Shown: one piece after another, positions 17,738-26,927 of the stretch
Layout: the number at the start of each line of letters is the position of its first letter
Position numbering within the stretch: the first letter of the stretch is position 1
Assembly: GCF_017894365.1 (NCBI RefSeq)
Contig: NZ_CP059467.1
Coordinates: 434,001-498,000 of the forward strand
Origin: Aromatoleum bremense
GTDB taxonomy: Bacteria; Pseudomonadota; Gammaproteobacteria; Burkholderiales; Rhodocyclaceae
Direction of reading: 5' to 3'
Length of the DNA: 64,000 bases
Program-made: the position numbers and the translations under genes
The notes under the pieces: generated by a model
Told to the model about the DNA's origin: nothing
The model's database searches: none
The model's input: only the letters and a program-made list of their open reading frames with translations

Positions 17738-17771
17738 TGGCGGTCCAAGTCACGCCAAGGAGCTGTCGACA

Positions 17772-18152
17772 GGGGCTTCCGACTCGTGGAATACTCACCC
17801 TGCACCCGTGCCCGGCACGGTGTGGGGCACGACATCGGTGTGAACTTGGCGGTTTGGGCCGGCGTCGTGCCTGTTCTCTTCGGCGGAGTCTTTCTACCGC
17901 ATCTCGAACTCAGCTGTCATCCCTGTCGCTTGCCGCTCCCCGTCGGGGGCCGCGCGGCAAAGGGCGCGTTTCCAGTCGCCCTACGGGCTCCTTCCAACGC
18001 GCCCTCTGCCGCACCATTCAGAACCACGCCTGAAACCGGAATCCCCGGTAAATCAAAACACCGCTACCGGCTCCGCCGCCAATGTCACGGCGCCAGATTT
18101 ACGCGCATTTCGACCGCCATTCACACGGCCCCGATGCACTGCAGGATTCCGG
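17772..18152. other. Intergenic region between IS21 end and TetR gene
   Basis: About 380 bp with no convincing gene. It contains a C/G-run palindromic patch near 17937-17960 and otherwise nothing recognisable. It is presumably half of an original divergent promoter region. Confidence 0.4.
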
Positions 18153-19049
18153 ATGGCACCGAAAACGACTTCCGATGACGACACGCCAGAACTCGACACC
18201 GAGCAGGCGATACTGCGGCTCGCGCGGGAGGAGCCCGAGCTCGGGCAGGCTGCGGTGGCGGCGCGGCTGCGGCGATCGGGGATGCGGATTTCAGCGTCCG
18301 GCGTGCGCTACCTTTGGCAAAAGCACGGGCTGGAGACGGCGGCAAAGCGCCTGCAGGCACTGATGCGCGATTCGGATCGCGGCCTCGCGGCGCTGAGCGA
18401 CGGCCAGCGCCGGCTGCTCGAGCGCGCGACGTTGAGCGCGCAGGCAGCCCGCGGGCCATCCGGAGGTGAGACCGGGCCACATGACGAGCCGCTGGACCGA
18501 CGGCAGGTGATCCTCAACGCGGCTGCCGAACTGTTTTCGGAACAGGGCTACGACCGTGCCTCGATCCGCGACATCGCGAACAAGGCCGGATTGCTCGCCG
18601 GATCGGTCTATCACCACTTCGCGTCGAAGGATGAGCTGTATCTCGCGGTGCACCGCGAAGGTTTCCACGACGTCATGGAAGCGGTACAGCGCGCGGTCGA
18701 CAGCGCGAGCGATCCGTGGGAAAGATTGACCCACGCGTGCGAGGTGCATGTGCATCTCATCGTCGGCGGCTCGCCGGTGCACCGCGTGACCGGCCACAGC
18801 CTGGCGCTGATCGGCCACGATACGCTGCTCGCGAAAATCCGGCCGGTGCGCGACGCCTACGAGGATCTGTACCGCGGGCTCATCGACGCCCTGCCCGTCG
18901 CGCCGGGCACCGACCGCTCGCTGCTGCGGCTGACGCTGCTCGGCGCGATGAACTGGGTATACCTGTGGTACCGCGAGGGGCGGCGGTCGCCGCAGGAAAT
19001 CGCGGCGACAATGGTGGAAATGCTGCGCTGGGGCACCAGCCCGCGGTAG
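18153..19049 (+). CDS. TetR-family regulator with an extra N-terminal transposase-like HTH, 298 aa
   Basis: Residues 116-165 form a standard TetR DNA-binding domain (VILNAAAELFSEQGYDRASI...IANKAGLLAGSVYHHFASKD), followed by an all-helical ligand domain ending near residue 295. Ahead of it, residues 17-70 look like the winged or homeodomain-like HTH of IS3/IS481-type integrases (PELGQAAVAARLRRSGMRIS, SGVRYLWQKHGLETA), and a linker with a possible coiled region follows. Ordinary TetR proteins are about 200 residues, so this is a 100-residue N-terminal fusion. The start at 18153 could be later, but the HTH codes in frame throughout. It probably controls the neighbouring phenylpropanoid operon or transporter genes (inference from position). 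Confidence 0.8.
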   Translation: MAPKTTSDDDTPELDTEQAILRLAREEPELGQAAVAARLRRSGMRISASGVRYLWQKHGLETAAKRLQALMRDSDRGLAALSDGQRRLLERATLSAQAARGPSGGETGPHDEPLDRRQVILNAAAELFSEQGYDRASIRDIANKAGLLAGSVYHHFASKDELYLAVHREGFHDVMEAVQRAVDSASDPWERLTHACEVHVHLIVGGSPVHRVTGHSLALIGHDTLLAKIRPVRDAYEDLYRGLIDALPVAPGTDRSLLRLTLLGAMNWVYLWYREGRRSPQEIAATMVEMLRWGTSPR

Positions 19050-19060
19050 CGGGAGCTGCC

Positions 19061-19086
19061 CGCGCGCCGCGCGAACGCGGCGCGCG
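19061..19086. terminator. Hairpin between convergent tetR and MFS genes
   Basis: An 11-bp perfect GC stem with loop cgaa (arms cgcgcgccgcg and cgcggcgcgcg) lies between two convergent stop codons. It could act in both directions; no T-run. Confidence 0.5.
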
Positions 19087-19092
19087 GCTGGC

Positions 19093-20451
19093 TCAATCGG
19101 AAATGGCGCCCGATTCCGCGGCGAACGACAGAGGCAGCTCCTCCGCCGGAACGTGGGCCGCGCTGCGGGCGACCAGCGACACCGCGAACGCCGCGATCGC
19201 GCCGGGGATCGCGAAAAACAGGAAGTTGTATTCCAGAGGCATTGCCATGCCGAGCAGCGTTCCGCCGAGGATCGGACCGACGATCGCGCCGCTGCGCCCG
19301 ACGCCGGAGGCCCAGCCGATGCCGGTCGAGCGGATCGCCATCGGGTAGAACTGCGCAACGTAGGCATAGAGCAGGATCTGCGATCCGATCGTCGTCGCAC
19401 CGGCCGCGGCCACCAGCAGGTAGAGCACGGCAGTCGGGTTCTTGAAGCCGAGCAGGCTGATCGAGAACGCGGCGATGACGAAGAACACCATCAGCACGGT
19501 CTTCAGGTGCAACCGGTCGGCGATGAAGCCGCCCCCGACGGCGCCGAAAATCGCGCCGAAATTGAGCACCAGCAGGAACGACAGGCTCGAGCCGAGTCCG
19601 TATCCCGCCTGCGTCATCAGCTTCGGCAGCCAGGACGCGAGCGCGTACACCATCAGCAGGCACATGAAGAACGCCAGCCAGAACATCAGCGTGCTCAGCG
19701 CGCGCCCGTTCTTGAACAGCGCGACCAGCGACACGTGGGCGGTCTTGCCGGTCGGCATCTCGTAGCGGTCCCCGACCCGCGCCGCGAAGTTCGGTTCGAC
19801 CCTTCCGAGCAGCACGCCCGCTTCGGCGTCGCGCTTCGCTTGCAGCAGGAAGCCGATCGACTCCGGCAGCGCGTAGAGGATCACCGGAAGCAGCAGCAGC
19901 GGAAGCCCGGCGACGAAGAACACCGACGGCCAGCCGAAATTCGGGATCAGGTACATGCCGAGGCCGGCTGACAGCATGCCGCCAACCGAATAGCCGCTGA
20001 ACATGATCGCGACCAGCGTCGTGCGCAGTTTTTTCGGCGAGTACTCGGTCATCAGCGCGACGACGTTCGGCATCACCCCGCCGATACCCAGCCCGGCGAG
20101 GAAGCGGCAGATCGCGAACTCGGTCGGCGTTGTCGCAAAGCCGTTTATGAACGTGAAGAAACTGAACAGCACAACGCAGATCGCGATCACCCGCTTGCGC
20201 CCGAACCGGTCGGACAACGGGCCGAAGATCAACGCCCCGAACATCATCCCGAACAGCGCGTAGCTGCCGAGCGTGCCAGCCTGCAGCGGCGTCAGGTCCC
20301 ACTCTTTCATCAGCACTGGCAGCACGACGCCGTAGATCACCAGGTCGTAGCCGTCAAAAATGATGATCAGCGCACACCAGAACAGCACCTGCCAGTGAAA
20401 GCGGTTGAATTTCGCCTTGTCGATCAACTCGTGAACATCGATTTTCCGCAT
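19093..20451 (-). CDS. MFS aromatic acid:H+ symporter (AAHS family, BenK/PcaK-like), 452 aa
   Basis: Twelve predicted membrane segments. Seen: the AAHS-type first helix region WCALIIIFDGYDLVIYGVVLP with the conserved DGYD, the loop motif GPLSDRFGRKR between helices 2 and 3, and a second-half GGGFIADRLHLK repeat. This family takes up benzoate, 4-hydroxybenzoate or related acids with protons across the inner membrane. The gene lies downstream of the ABC transporter, same strand, after a strong hairpin (20525-20548), so it may have its own promoter. In Azoarcus a benzoate MFS gene of this kind has been called bzdK, as I recall. Confidence 0.88.
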   Translation of the reverse strand: MRKIDVHELIDKAKFNRFHWQVLFWCALIIIFDGYDLVIYGVVLPVLMKEWDLTPLQAGTLGSYALFGMMFGALIFGPLSDRFGRKRVIAICVVLFSFFTFINGFATTPTEFAICRFLAGLGIGGVMPNVVALMTEYSPKKLRTTLVAIMFSGYSVGGMLSAGLGMYLIPNFGWPSVFFVAGLPLLLLPVILYALPESIGFLLQAKRDAEAGVLLGRVEPNFAARVGDRYEMPTGKTAHVSLVALFKNGRALSTLMFWLAFFMCLLMVYALASWLPKLMTQAGYGLGSSLSFLLVLNFGAIFGAVGGGFIADRLHLKTVLMVFFVIAAFSISLLGFKNPTAVLYLLVAAAGATTIGSQILLYAYVAQFYPMAIRSTGIGWASGVGRSGAIVGPILGGTLLGMAMPLEYNFLFFAIPGAIAAFAVSLVARSAAHVPAEELPLSFAAESGAISD

Positions 20452-20524
20452 TGCCCTGTCTCCTGTTGGTTAAATCTTGTGCCGCGCCGCTTCGTAAGGT
20501 GTCGGCGGGATCAATATCGAATTC

Positions 20525-20548
20525 GCCGCACGGCGCGCGCCGTGCGGC
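20525..20548 (-). terminator. GC hairpin after the LivF gene
   Basis: A perfect dyad: arms gccgcacggc and gccgtgcggc around gcgc, 16 bp past the last ABC gene. No T-run, so it could be an RNA processing or pause site. Confidence 0.5.
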
Positions 20549-20563
20549 CCGCGTCGAATCGCG

Positions 20564-21280
20564 TCAGCCTGCGCCGAGATGCTTGTGCAGGAGTTCCGGC
20601 TGCGCGCGCAGCTCCGCGCTCGAGCCTTCGAACGCGACCTTGCCCTTGACGAGGATCACGTTGCGATCCGAAATCGACGTCACCGCGGCGTGGTTCTTGT
20701 CGATGACGATCGTCGCGATGCCGGTCGCGCGGATCTGGCGGACGATGTACCAGATCTCCTTCGCGATCAGCGGCGCCAGGCCTTCGGTCGCCTCGTCGAG
20801 GATCAGCACGTCCGGGTTCGTCATCAGCGCGCGGCCGATCGTCAGCATCTGCTGCTCGCCTCCGGAGAGCTGCCCGCCACCGTTCGTCAGCCGTTCGCCG
20901 AGCCGCGGAAAGGTCTCCAGCACCCGCTCGAACGTCCAGTCCCGGCGTCCGTCGATACCCGGCTTGGCAGCCATCAGCAGGTTTTCCCGCACCGAAAGGT
21001 TCGGGAAGATGCCCCGCCCTTCCGGCACGTAGGCGATGCCCTTGCGCGCGATCAGATACGGCGCCGAACCCGTCATCGTCTTGCCGCGCACCGCGACGCG
21101 ACCATGGCGCGGACGGACATGGCCGAGCATGCTGCGGATCAGCGTCGTCTTGCCCATGCCGTTGCGGCCCATCAGACCGATCGTCTCGCCGCGGCGCACG
21201 ACGAAATCGATGCCGTGCAGGATATGGCTGCTGCCGTAGAAGGAATGAAGGCCTTCGGCTTCCAGCAAGGTTTCACTCAT
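20564..21280 (-). CDS. ABC transporter ATP-binding protein (LivF type), 238 aa
   Basis: Second ATPase of a branched-chain-amino-acid-type importer. Seen: LHSFYGSSHILHGIDF, Walker A GLMGRNGMGKTTLIRSMLG, Q-loop region IAYVPEGRGIFPNLSVRENL, signature LSGGEQQML and Walker B VLILDEATEGLAPL. It overlaps the LivG gene by 8 bp. The start at 21280 (MSETLLEAEG) lies just before that overlap; an upstream extension is within LivG. With its neighbours it most likely takes up benzoate or related aromatic acids, because it sits directly downstream of bzdA. Confidence 0.9.
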   Translation of the reverse strand: MSETLLEAEGLHSFYGSSHILHGIDFVVRRGETIGLMGRNGMGKTTLIRSMLGHVRPRHGRVAVRGKTMTGSAPYLIARKGIAYVPEGRGIFPNLSVRENLLMAAKPGIDGRRDWTFERVLETFPRLGERLTNGGGQLSGGEQQMLTIGRALMTNPDVLILDEATEGLAPLIAKEIWYIVRQIRATGIATIVIDKNHAAVTSISDRNVILVKGKVAFEGSSAELRAQPELLHKHLGAG

Positions 21281-22034
21281 CGTCGGGTTCTCCTCCGCCC
21301 AGATAGGCTTCCTGCACCGCAAGGCTCGCGCGGATCTGATCCGGCGGCCCGCTCTCGAGCACCTGCCCGGTCACCATCACGGTAATGACGTCCGCGACCG
21401 CGAACACCGCATCCATGTCGTGCTCGACGAGCAGGATCGCGTGATCGGCCGAGAGCTTCTGCAGCAGCGTCACCATCAGCTGCGACTCCTCCGAGCCCAT
21501 TCCGGCAAGCGGCTCGTCGAGCAGCAGCACCGACGGCGCGGTCGCGAGCACCATCGCGATCTCGAGCTGGCGCTGCTCACCGTGGCTCAGCGTCGCGGCA
21601 ACGGTGTCGCGCCGCGACGCGAGTCCAGCCTGTTCGAGCGCACGGTCGGCCGCGCTGCGCAGATCGTCGTAGTTCTGTGCCCGCGAGAAGATATGCAATG
21701 CCCGCGGCGTGCGCGACTGCGCCGCCAGACGGCAGTTTTCGAACGCCGTGAACGCCGGGAAGATGTTCGTGCGCTGATAGCTGCGGCCGATCCCGGCGCG
21801 CGAGCGCCGGTCCGGGCTCCAGCCCGAAATATCCTGCCCGCGGTAGAGAATCTGCCCGCCCGACGGCGGCAGGTCGCCCGACAGCAGGTTGATCAGCGTC
21901 GATTTCCCGGCGCCGTTCGGCCCCAGCACCGCGTGCAGCTCACCGCGATGCATGTCGAGCGACACGTCCTTGTTCGCGGCCAGCCCGCCGAACTGGCGCG
22001 ACAGGCCGCGCGCAGCCAGTACCAATTCACCCAT
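21273..22034 (-). CDS. ABC transporter ATP-binding protein (LivG type), 253 aa
   Basis: First ATPase of the importer. Seen: Walker A AVLGPNGAGKSTLINLLSG, the LivG-type IGRSYQRTNIFPAFTAFENC, signature TLSHGEQRQLEIAMVLA and Walker B LLLDEPLAGMGSEE. The stop overlaps livF-type start; the start overlaps the end of the LivM-type gene by 8 bp. All ATP-hydrolysis residues are present. Confidence 0.9.
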   Translation of the reverse strand: MGELVLAARGLSRQFGGLAANKDVSLDMHRGELHAVLGPNGAGKSTLINLLSGDLPPSGGQILYRGQDISGWSPDRRSRAGIGRSYQRTNIFPAFTAFENCRLAAQSRTPRALHIFSRAQNYDDLRSAADRALEQAGLASRRDTVAATLSHGEQRQLEIAMVLATAPSVLLLDEPLAGMGSEESQLMVTLLQKLSADHAILLVEHDMDAVFAVADVITVMVTGQVLESGPPDQIRASLAVQEAYLGGGEPDDE

Positions 22035-23001
22035 TCGAGCTACCTCCCAGGAGCAGGCGGCGCAGCCGCTGCGTCAGGCTCGACAGGCCGCCCGGCAGCA
22101 ACATCACCACCAGAACGATCACCGTGCCCATCAGGAACTGCCAGTGTTTGGTCAGCGCCGAGAACACTTCTTGCAGCACGACGAACGCGAACGCGCCGAT
22201 CGCGGCACCGTTGAGGGTGCCCATGCCGCCCAGGATCACCATCAGCAGCACGTTGCCCGACTGGTGCCACGACAGGATCTCCGGCGTCACGAAGCCGAAC
22301 TGGCACGCCGAGAGGAACCCGGCCACGCCGGCCAGCGCGCCCGCGATGACGAAACCGGCGAGCTTGTACAGGAACACCGGGAAGCCCAGCGACAGCATGC
22401 GGTGTTCGTTGCTCTTGATCCCGGCGAGCGCGTGCCCGAGCGGCGAGCGCAACAGGATGCGCAGGAACACGTACGTCGCGACCAGCAGCAGCAGCACGAC
22501 GTAGTAGAAGTGCCCTGCGTCGCCGAGGTCGAGCAGTTGCGTCTCGCCGACCCGCAGTTCCGGCTTGAAGTTGATGAACACGCCGTCCGACCCGCCGCCG
22601 AGCGGAGAGTCGTGGAACACGAAGTAGATCATCTGGGCGAACGCGAGCGTCACCATGATGAAATAGATCCCCTTCGTCCGCAGCACGAACAGGCCGACGA
22701 CGAACGCGGCGACGGCCGCCGCGAGCACCGCGGCCGGCAGCACGAGCCACAGGCTGGACGGGTCGTACTGCGGCGACACCAGCACCACCGCATACGCGGC
22801 GATGCCGAAGAACGCGGCGTGGCCGAAGCTGACGAGGCCGGTGAAGCCGACCAGCAGATCCAAGCTCATGGCGAAGATCGCCATGATCATGATCTTCGTC
22901 AGCAGTTCGCTGTAGTAGTCCGAGCCGAACAGCGGGAAAACCGACAGCACCAGCAGCGTCGCCAACAGGGCGGCGCGCGGGGTCTTGATGGCTGCAGACA
23001 T
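22027..23001 (-). CDS. ABC transporter permease (LivM type), 324 aa
   Basis: Inner-membrane permease with about eight to nine hydrophobic segments. Seen: the conserved EAA-like region in GIKSNEHRMLSLGFPVFLYK and the motif FLSACQFGFVTPEILSWHQS with GGMGTLNGAAIGAF. The start at 23001 (MSAAIK) has GGAGG eight bases upstream. An alternative ATG at 23007 overlaps the LivH stop as ATGA but sits too close to the Shine-Dalgarno. It pairs with the LivH-type gene upstream. Confidence 0.88.
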   Translation of the reverse strand: MSAAIKTPRAALLATLLVLSVFPLFGSDYYSELLTKIMIMAIFAMSLDLLVGFTGLVSFGHAAFFGIAAYAVVLVSPQYDPSSLWLVLPAAVLAAAVAAFVVGLFVLRTKGIYFIMVTLAFAQMIYFVFHDSPLGGGSDGVFINFKPELRVGETQLLDLGDAGHFYYVVLLLLVATYVFLRILLRSPLGHALAGIKSNEHRMLSLGFPVFLYKLAGFVIAGALAGVAGFLSACQFGFVTPEILSWHQSGNVLLMVILGGMGTLNGAAIGAFAFVVLQEVFSALTKHWQFLMGTVIVLVVMLLPGGLSSLTQRLRRLLLGGSSNG

Positions 23002-23003
23002 GG

Positions 23004-23870
23004 TCATATCCTCCGGAAGATGCCTTCGGGCCGCCACAGCAGAACCGCGGCCATCAGCAGATAGACAGTCAGTCCGGCGTAGTCGGGGATGATGACCTTG
23101 CCGAACGTGTCGGCGAGGCCGATCAGCAGCGCCGCGACGAGCGCGCCCCATACCGAACCGACGCCGCCGATGACGACGACGACGAAACAGATGATCAGCA
23201 CCTGGTTGCCCATGCCCGGATAGACCGACGACACCGGCGCCGCGAGCATGCCGGCGAACGCGGCGAGCGTGACGCCGAGCGCGAACACGAGGCGGTAGAT
23301 GAGATCAATGTTGATGCCGAGCGACTGGACCATCTCACGGTTGCTGCTGCCCGCGCGAATCATCATGCCGAGCCGCGTATGGCGGATCAGCCAGTACATC
23401 AGCACCGCGAGCACGATGCAGACCGCCGACATGAACAGCCGGTATACGGGATAGCTGAGGGTCTCGCTGAGTTGGACCGACGCCGACAGCATCTCGGGAA
23501 TCCGCACGCCATGGACGTCGTCGCCGACGATCATGCTGCGTATCTCCTCGAACATCAGGATCAGGCCGTAGGTCAGCAGCACCTGGTCGAGGTGGTCGCG
23601 CTTGTAGAGCCGGCTGAACAGGCCCCATTCGAGCAGGAAGCCGATCAGCGCGCTGAGGGCGATGCCGAGGAGGATCGCGACGAAGAGATTGCCCGTCGCC
23701 GAGGTCAGCGCGAACGCCATGTAGGCGCCCATCATGTAGAAGCTGCCGTGGGCGAGGTTGATGATGCCCATGATGCCGAAAATCAGGGTCAGTCCGCTGG
23801 CGACGAGGAACAGCAGCAACCCGTACTGCAACGCATTCAGTAGCTGAATCAGGAAGGTCGTCAAATCCAT
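23004..23870 (-). CDS. ABC transporter permease (LivH type), 288 aa
   Basis: Inner-membrane permease with about eight segments. It starts LIQLLNALQYGLLLFLVASG and has LIFGIMGIINLAHGSFYMMG, the typical LivH entry motif, plus GMMIRAGSSNREMVQSLGIN as the coupling loop. It lies between the binding protein (gap 88 bp) and the LivM-type permease (4-bp overlap of possible starts). Confidence 0.9.
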   Translation of the reverse strand: MDLTTFLIQLLNALQYGLLLFLVASGLTLIFGIMGIINLAHGSFYMMGAYMAFALTSATGNLFVAILLGIALSALIGFLLEWGLFSRLYKRDHLDQVLLTYGLILMFEEIRSMIVGDDVHGVRIPEMLSASVQLSETLSYPVYRLFMSAVCIVLAVLMYWLIRHTRLGMMIRAGSSNREMVQSLGINIDLIYRLVFALGVTLAAFAGMLAAPVSSVYPGMGNQVLIICFVVVVIGGVGSVWGALVAALLIGLADTFGKVIIPDYAGLTVYLLMAAVLLWRPEGIFRRI

Positions 23871-23958
23871 GAAGGCTCCAGTCCGGGCCGCTGCGAAGGC
23901 GCCCGAATGACGGCGAAGCGAGGGGCGGAGCCGCAGACGCGGCCCCGCGGGAAGAGGA

Positions 23959-25146
23959 TTACATGCGGCAGCCGCGAGCCGGGTCGGCCAGCGCCTTCGC
24001 TGCCACCGACACGACCTTGTTTTCTTTCCCCTCGACCTTGCGCAGGTAGATGTCCTGCACCGGGTTGTGGGCCTTCGACAGCGTGAACTTCCCGCGCGGA
24101 CTGTCGATCGTCACGGACTCCATCGCCTTAATCAGCTCGTCGCGCTTGCTGACGTCGCCCTTGACGCCCGCGAGCCCCGCGGCGAAGAGCTGCGCCGCGT
24201 CATAGCCCTGCACCGCATAGACGTCCGGCTGCATCTTGAACGCGGACGCGTAGGCGGCCCGGAACTCCTTGTCCTTCGGGATATCCAGGCCGTCGGCGTA
24301 ATGCAGCGTCGTCAGCACGCCCTCGGCGGCATCGCCCTGGGCCTCGAGCGTGCCGTCGGTGAGGAAGCCCGATCCATACAGCGGGATCGTGTTCTTGAGC
24401 CCTGCCGCCGCGTAGTCCCTGACGAATTTGACCGCGCCGCCGCCCGCGAAGAACACAAACACCGCGTCGGGCTTGAGCGCCGCGATCTCGGTCAGGTAGG
24501 GCTGGAACTCGACGTTCGGGAACGGCAGATAAAGCTCCTTGACGACCTCGCCGCCGGCCTTCTCGAACGCTTCCTTGAAGCCGGCGACCGACTGCTCGCC
24601 GAACGAATACTTCCACGACAGCGTGACGACCTTCTTGTGCTTGCGCTCGGCCATCACGCCGCCCATCGCATAGGCCGGCTGCCACGCCGAGAACGAGGTC
24701 CGGAAGATGTTCGGCGCGCACAGCGGGCCGGTGATCTCGTCGGCGCCGGCGTTCGGCACGATCAGCAAGGTCTTGGTCTCGCGCGCGACGCGCGCCATCG
24801 CCAGCGCGACACCGGAGTGGACGGTGCCGACGAGCACGTCGACGTTGTCGCGCTTGATCAGCTTGTTCGCATTCTCCGGCGCCTTCGCCGCATCCGACTC
24901 GTCGTCGACGGTGAAGTATTCGACCTCGCTCCCACCGAGCTTGCCGCCGCCCTGCTCGACCGCAAGCTTGAAACCGTTGGTGATCGCATTGCCGAGCGCC
25001 GCATAGGTACCGGTATAGGGCAGCATCAGGCCAACCCGCACCTTCCTCGCGCCTTGGGCGAACAACGGCGCAGACGGCAGCGCCAGGCCTGCCGCGACCG
25101 CGGCGCTGGACAGCAGAAACTGGCGACGATTGACTTCATGACTCAT
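23959..25146 (-). CDS. ABC transporter substrate-binding protein with twin-arginine-type leader, 395 aa
   Basis: Periplasmic PBP1-type binding protein of the LivJ group. The N-terminus NRRQFLLSSAAVAAGLALP has a twin-arginine motif and a hydrophobic core, pointing to Tat export. The mature part begins VRVGLMLPYTGTYAALGNAI and includes LVGTVHSGVALAMARVA and a solute-domain hinge. The position directly after benzoate-CoA ligase and before LivHMGF suggests binding of benzoate or a related aromatic acid (inference). The start has GGAGGAG nine bases upstream. Confidence 0.9.
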   Translation of the reverse strand: MSHEVNRRQFLLSSAAVAAGLALPSAPLFAQGARKVRVGLMLPYTGTYAALGNAITNGFKLAVEQGGGKLGGSEVEYFTVDDESDAAKAPENANKLIKRDNVDVLVGTVHSGVALAMARVARETKTLLIVPNAGADEITGPLCAPNIFRTSFSAWQPAYAMGGVMAERKHKKVVTLSWKYSFGEQSVAGFKEAFEKAGGEVVKELYLPFPNVEFQPYLTEIAALKPDAVFVFFAGGGAVKFVRDYAAAGLKNTIPLYGSGFLTDGTLEAQGDAAEGVLTTLHYADGLDIPKDKEFRAAYASAFKMQPDVYAVQGYDAAQLFAAGLAGVKGDVSKRDELIKAMESVTIDSPRGKFTLSKAHNPVQDIYLRKVEGKENKVVSVAAKALADPARGCRM

Positions 25147-25212
25147 GGCGGGACTCCTCCGGTGATTGGCCGATCATTCGGCGCGTTACGTTTTTTTATT
25201 TGGGACGTGATG

Positions 25213-26814
25213 TTACACGGAGGACGCGGCGCGCAGCTTGAATCGCTGGATTTTTCCGGTCGCGGTCTTCGGCAACTCGTCGACGAACTCGAGCCAGCGA
25301 GGATACTTGTACGGCGCGAGTTTCGATTTCACGTGCAGTTTGAGCTCGTCGCCGAGGCCGGGCGACGGGCGCAGGCCGGGCTTGAGCACCACGAACGCGA
25401 GCGGCTTGATCAGGCCGTCGACGTCGGCCTTGCCGACGACCGCGGCTTCGAGCACCGCCTCGTGAGTGATCAGCGCCGACTCGACCTCGATCGGCGACAC
25501 GTAGATGCCGCCCACCTTGAGCATGTCGTCGTTGCGTCCCGCATAGGCGAAGTTGCCGTCCGCGTCCTGGCTATACTTGTCGCCGCTGCGCGTCCACTGC
25601 CCCATGAAGGTGTCGCGGCTCTTGCTGCGGTTATTCCAGTAGAACGCCGCGCTGGTCGGCCCGCGCACCTGCAGTTCGCCGGATTCGCCGGGCGCGACCT
25701 CTTCGCCGTCGTCGCCGATGAGGCGAAGCTCATAGCCAGGCACCGGCTTTCCGCTGGTGCCGTAGCGCGCCTCGCCGTGCCGGTTCGACAGGAAGATGTG
25801 CAGCATCTCGGTCGACCCGAGGCCGTCGAGGATCTCGACCCCGAAGTGCTCCGTCCAGCGCTTGCCGACTTCGGCCGGCAGGGCTTCGCCCGCGGAGGCG
25901 CAGCGGCGGATCGACACTTCATCGCGCCCCGGCAGTTCCGGGCTGGCGAGCATCGACGCGTACAGCGTCGGCACGCCGCAATACACGGTCGGCTGATGCT
26001 GGCGCAGCACGCGGGAGACGGACGCGGGGGTCGGGCGCTCGGACATCAGCACCGCCGTCGCGCCTGCCGCCAGCGGGAAGGTCAGGCCGTTGCCCAGACC
26101 GTAGGCGAAGAACAGCTTGGCGGCGGAGAACACGACGTCGCTCTCCTGCACGCCGAGGATCGGCCGCGCGTACAGCTCGAACGTGTTGATCAGGCTCGAA
26201 TGCAGATGCACCGTCCCCTTCGGCGCGCCGGTCGAGCCCGACGAGTACAGCCAGAAACAGGGGTCGTCGGCGCACGTCGGCGCGGCCTCGAACGGCGGGC
26301 GCGGCGCGGCCACGAGGTCGGCAAAATCGAGATGGCTGCCCCTGACGCCTGCATCGCCACCGGATACGACGACGTTCTTGACGAACGGGCTCTGCTCGAT
26401 CGCATTCGTGAACGCCGGCAGCAGCAGCGAAGACACCACCAGCACGCGGGCGCGGCTGTCCCGCAGCATGTAGCTGTAGTCGGACGCGGTCAGCAGCGTG
26501 TTGATCGGCACCGGGACGACGCCGGCCTTGATGCAGCCGAGAAACGCCACCGGAAAATCGACCGTATCGAGCAGGCACAGCAACACCCGCTCTTCCATGC
26601 GCACGCCCAGTTCACCGAGTGCGTGGGCGAAGCGGTCGACCCGCTCGGCCAGCTGCGCATAGGTGTATTGGCCGGCGTCGTCGATCACCGCGATCTTGTT
26701 GCCGCGGCCGGCGCGCAGGTTGCGCTCGATCAGGTCATGGGCAGCGTTGTAGTCGCGCGGAATCGTGATGTGCGGGGGGCTCGACGTGTGGTCTGCGGTA
26801 CTCAGTTCTGGCAT
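25213..26814 (-). CDS. bzdA: Benzoate-CoA ligase BzdA, 533 aa
   Basis: Activates benzoate with ATP and CoA to benzoyl-CoA, AMP and PPi, the first step of the pathway. Seen: the phosphate loop LYSSGSTGAPKGTVH, AKLFFAYGLGNGLTFP typical of benzoate ligases, GLGSTEMLHIFLSN, the hinge YAGRNDDMLKVGGIYVSP and the catalytic lysine near residue 521 in PKTATGKIQRF. The length fits the family (525-535). The ribosome site GGAGAGAG precedes the ATG. It lies after bzdZ and before the ABC importer, on the same strand. The C-terminal lysine is the residue acetylated in related ligases of Rhodopseudomonas (known), which could matter given the bzdT acetyltransferase. Confidence 0.95.
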   Translation of the reverse strand: MPELSTADHTSSPPHITIPRDYNAAHDLIERNLRAGRGNKIAVIDDAGQYTYAQLAERVDRFAHALGELGVRMEERVLLCLLDTVDFPVAFLGCIKAGVVPVPINTLLTASDYSYMLRDSRARVLVVSSLLLPAFTNAIEQSPFVKNVVVSGGDAGVRGSHLDFADLVAAPRPPFEAAPTCADDPCFWLYSSGSTGAPKGTVHLHSSLINTFELYARPILGVQESDVVFSAAKLFFAYGLGNGLTFPLAAGATAVLMSERPTPASVSRVLRQHQPTVYCGVPTLYASMLASPELPGRDEVSIRRCASAGEALPAEVGKRWTEHFGVEILDGLGSTEMLHIFLSNRHGEARYGTSGKPVPGYELRLIGDDGEEVAPGESGELQVRGPTSAAFYWNNRSKSRDTFMGQWTRSGDKYSQDADGNFAYAGRNDDMLKVGGIYVSPIEVESALITHEAVLEAAVVGKADVDGLIKPLAFVVLKPGLRPSPGLGDELKLHVKSKLAPYKYPRWLEFVDELPKTATGKIQRFKLRAASSV

Positions 26815-26927
26815 GGTCTCTCTCCAATTCGACTCGATTGATGATCTTTCACCGACGCGATCCGAATCCCGCCCAATCGTCTCGACCCGCCGCGTCGATG
26901 CCGCGCGTTCGCGCGGTGGCGCAGTGG

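Larger units (their letters stand above)
14722..17771. mobile_element. IS21-family element with istA, istB and two accessory ORFs (ends approximate)
   Basis: The four minus-strand genes at 14839-17737 form one transposition unit. Both proposed ends begin TGT and share CTTGGCG a little inward: left tgttagcggcggtg at 14722, right (read inward) TGTCGACAGCTCCTTGGCG from 17771. No clear target duplication was found, so the ends are approximate. The element lies between the phenylpropanoid operon and the divergent TetR gene. Confidence 0.7.

Noticed and set aside
14722..17771. Exact IS21 ends and target duplication
   Set aside because: No identical flanking bases were found, so only approximate ends are given.
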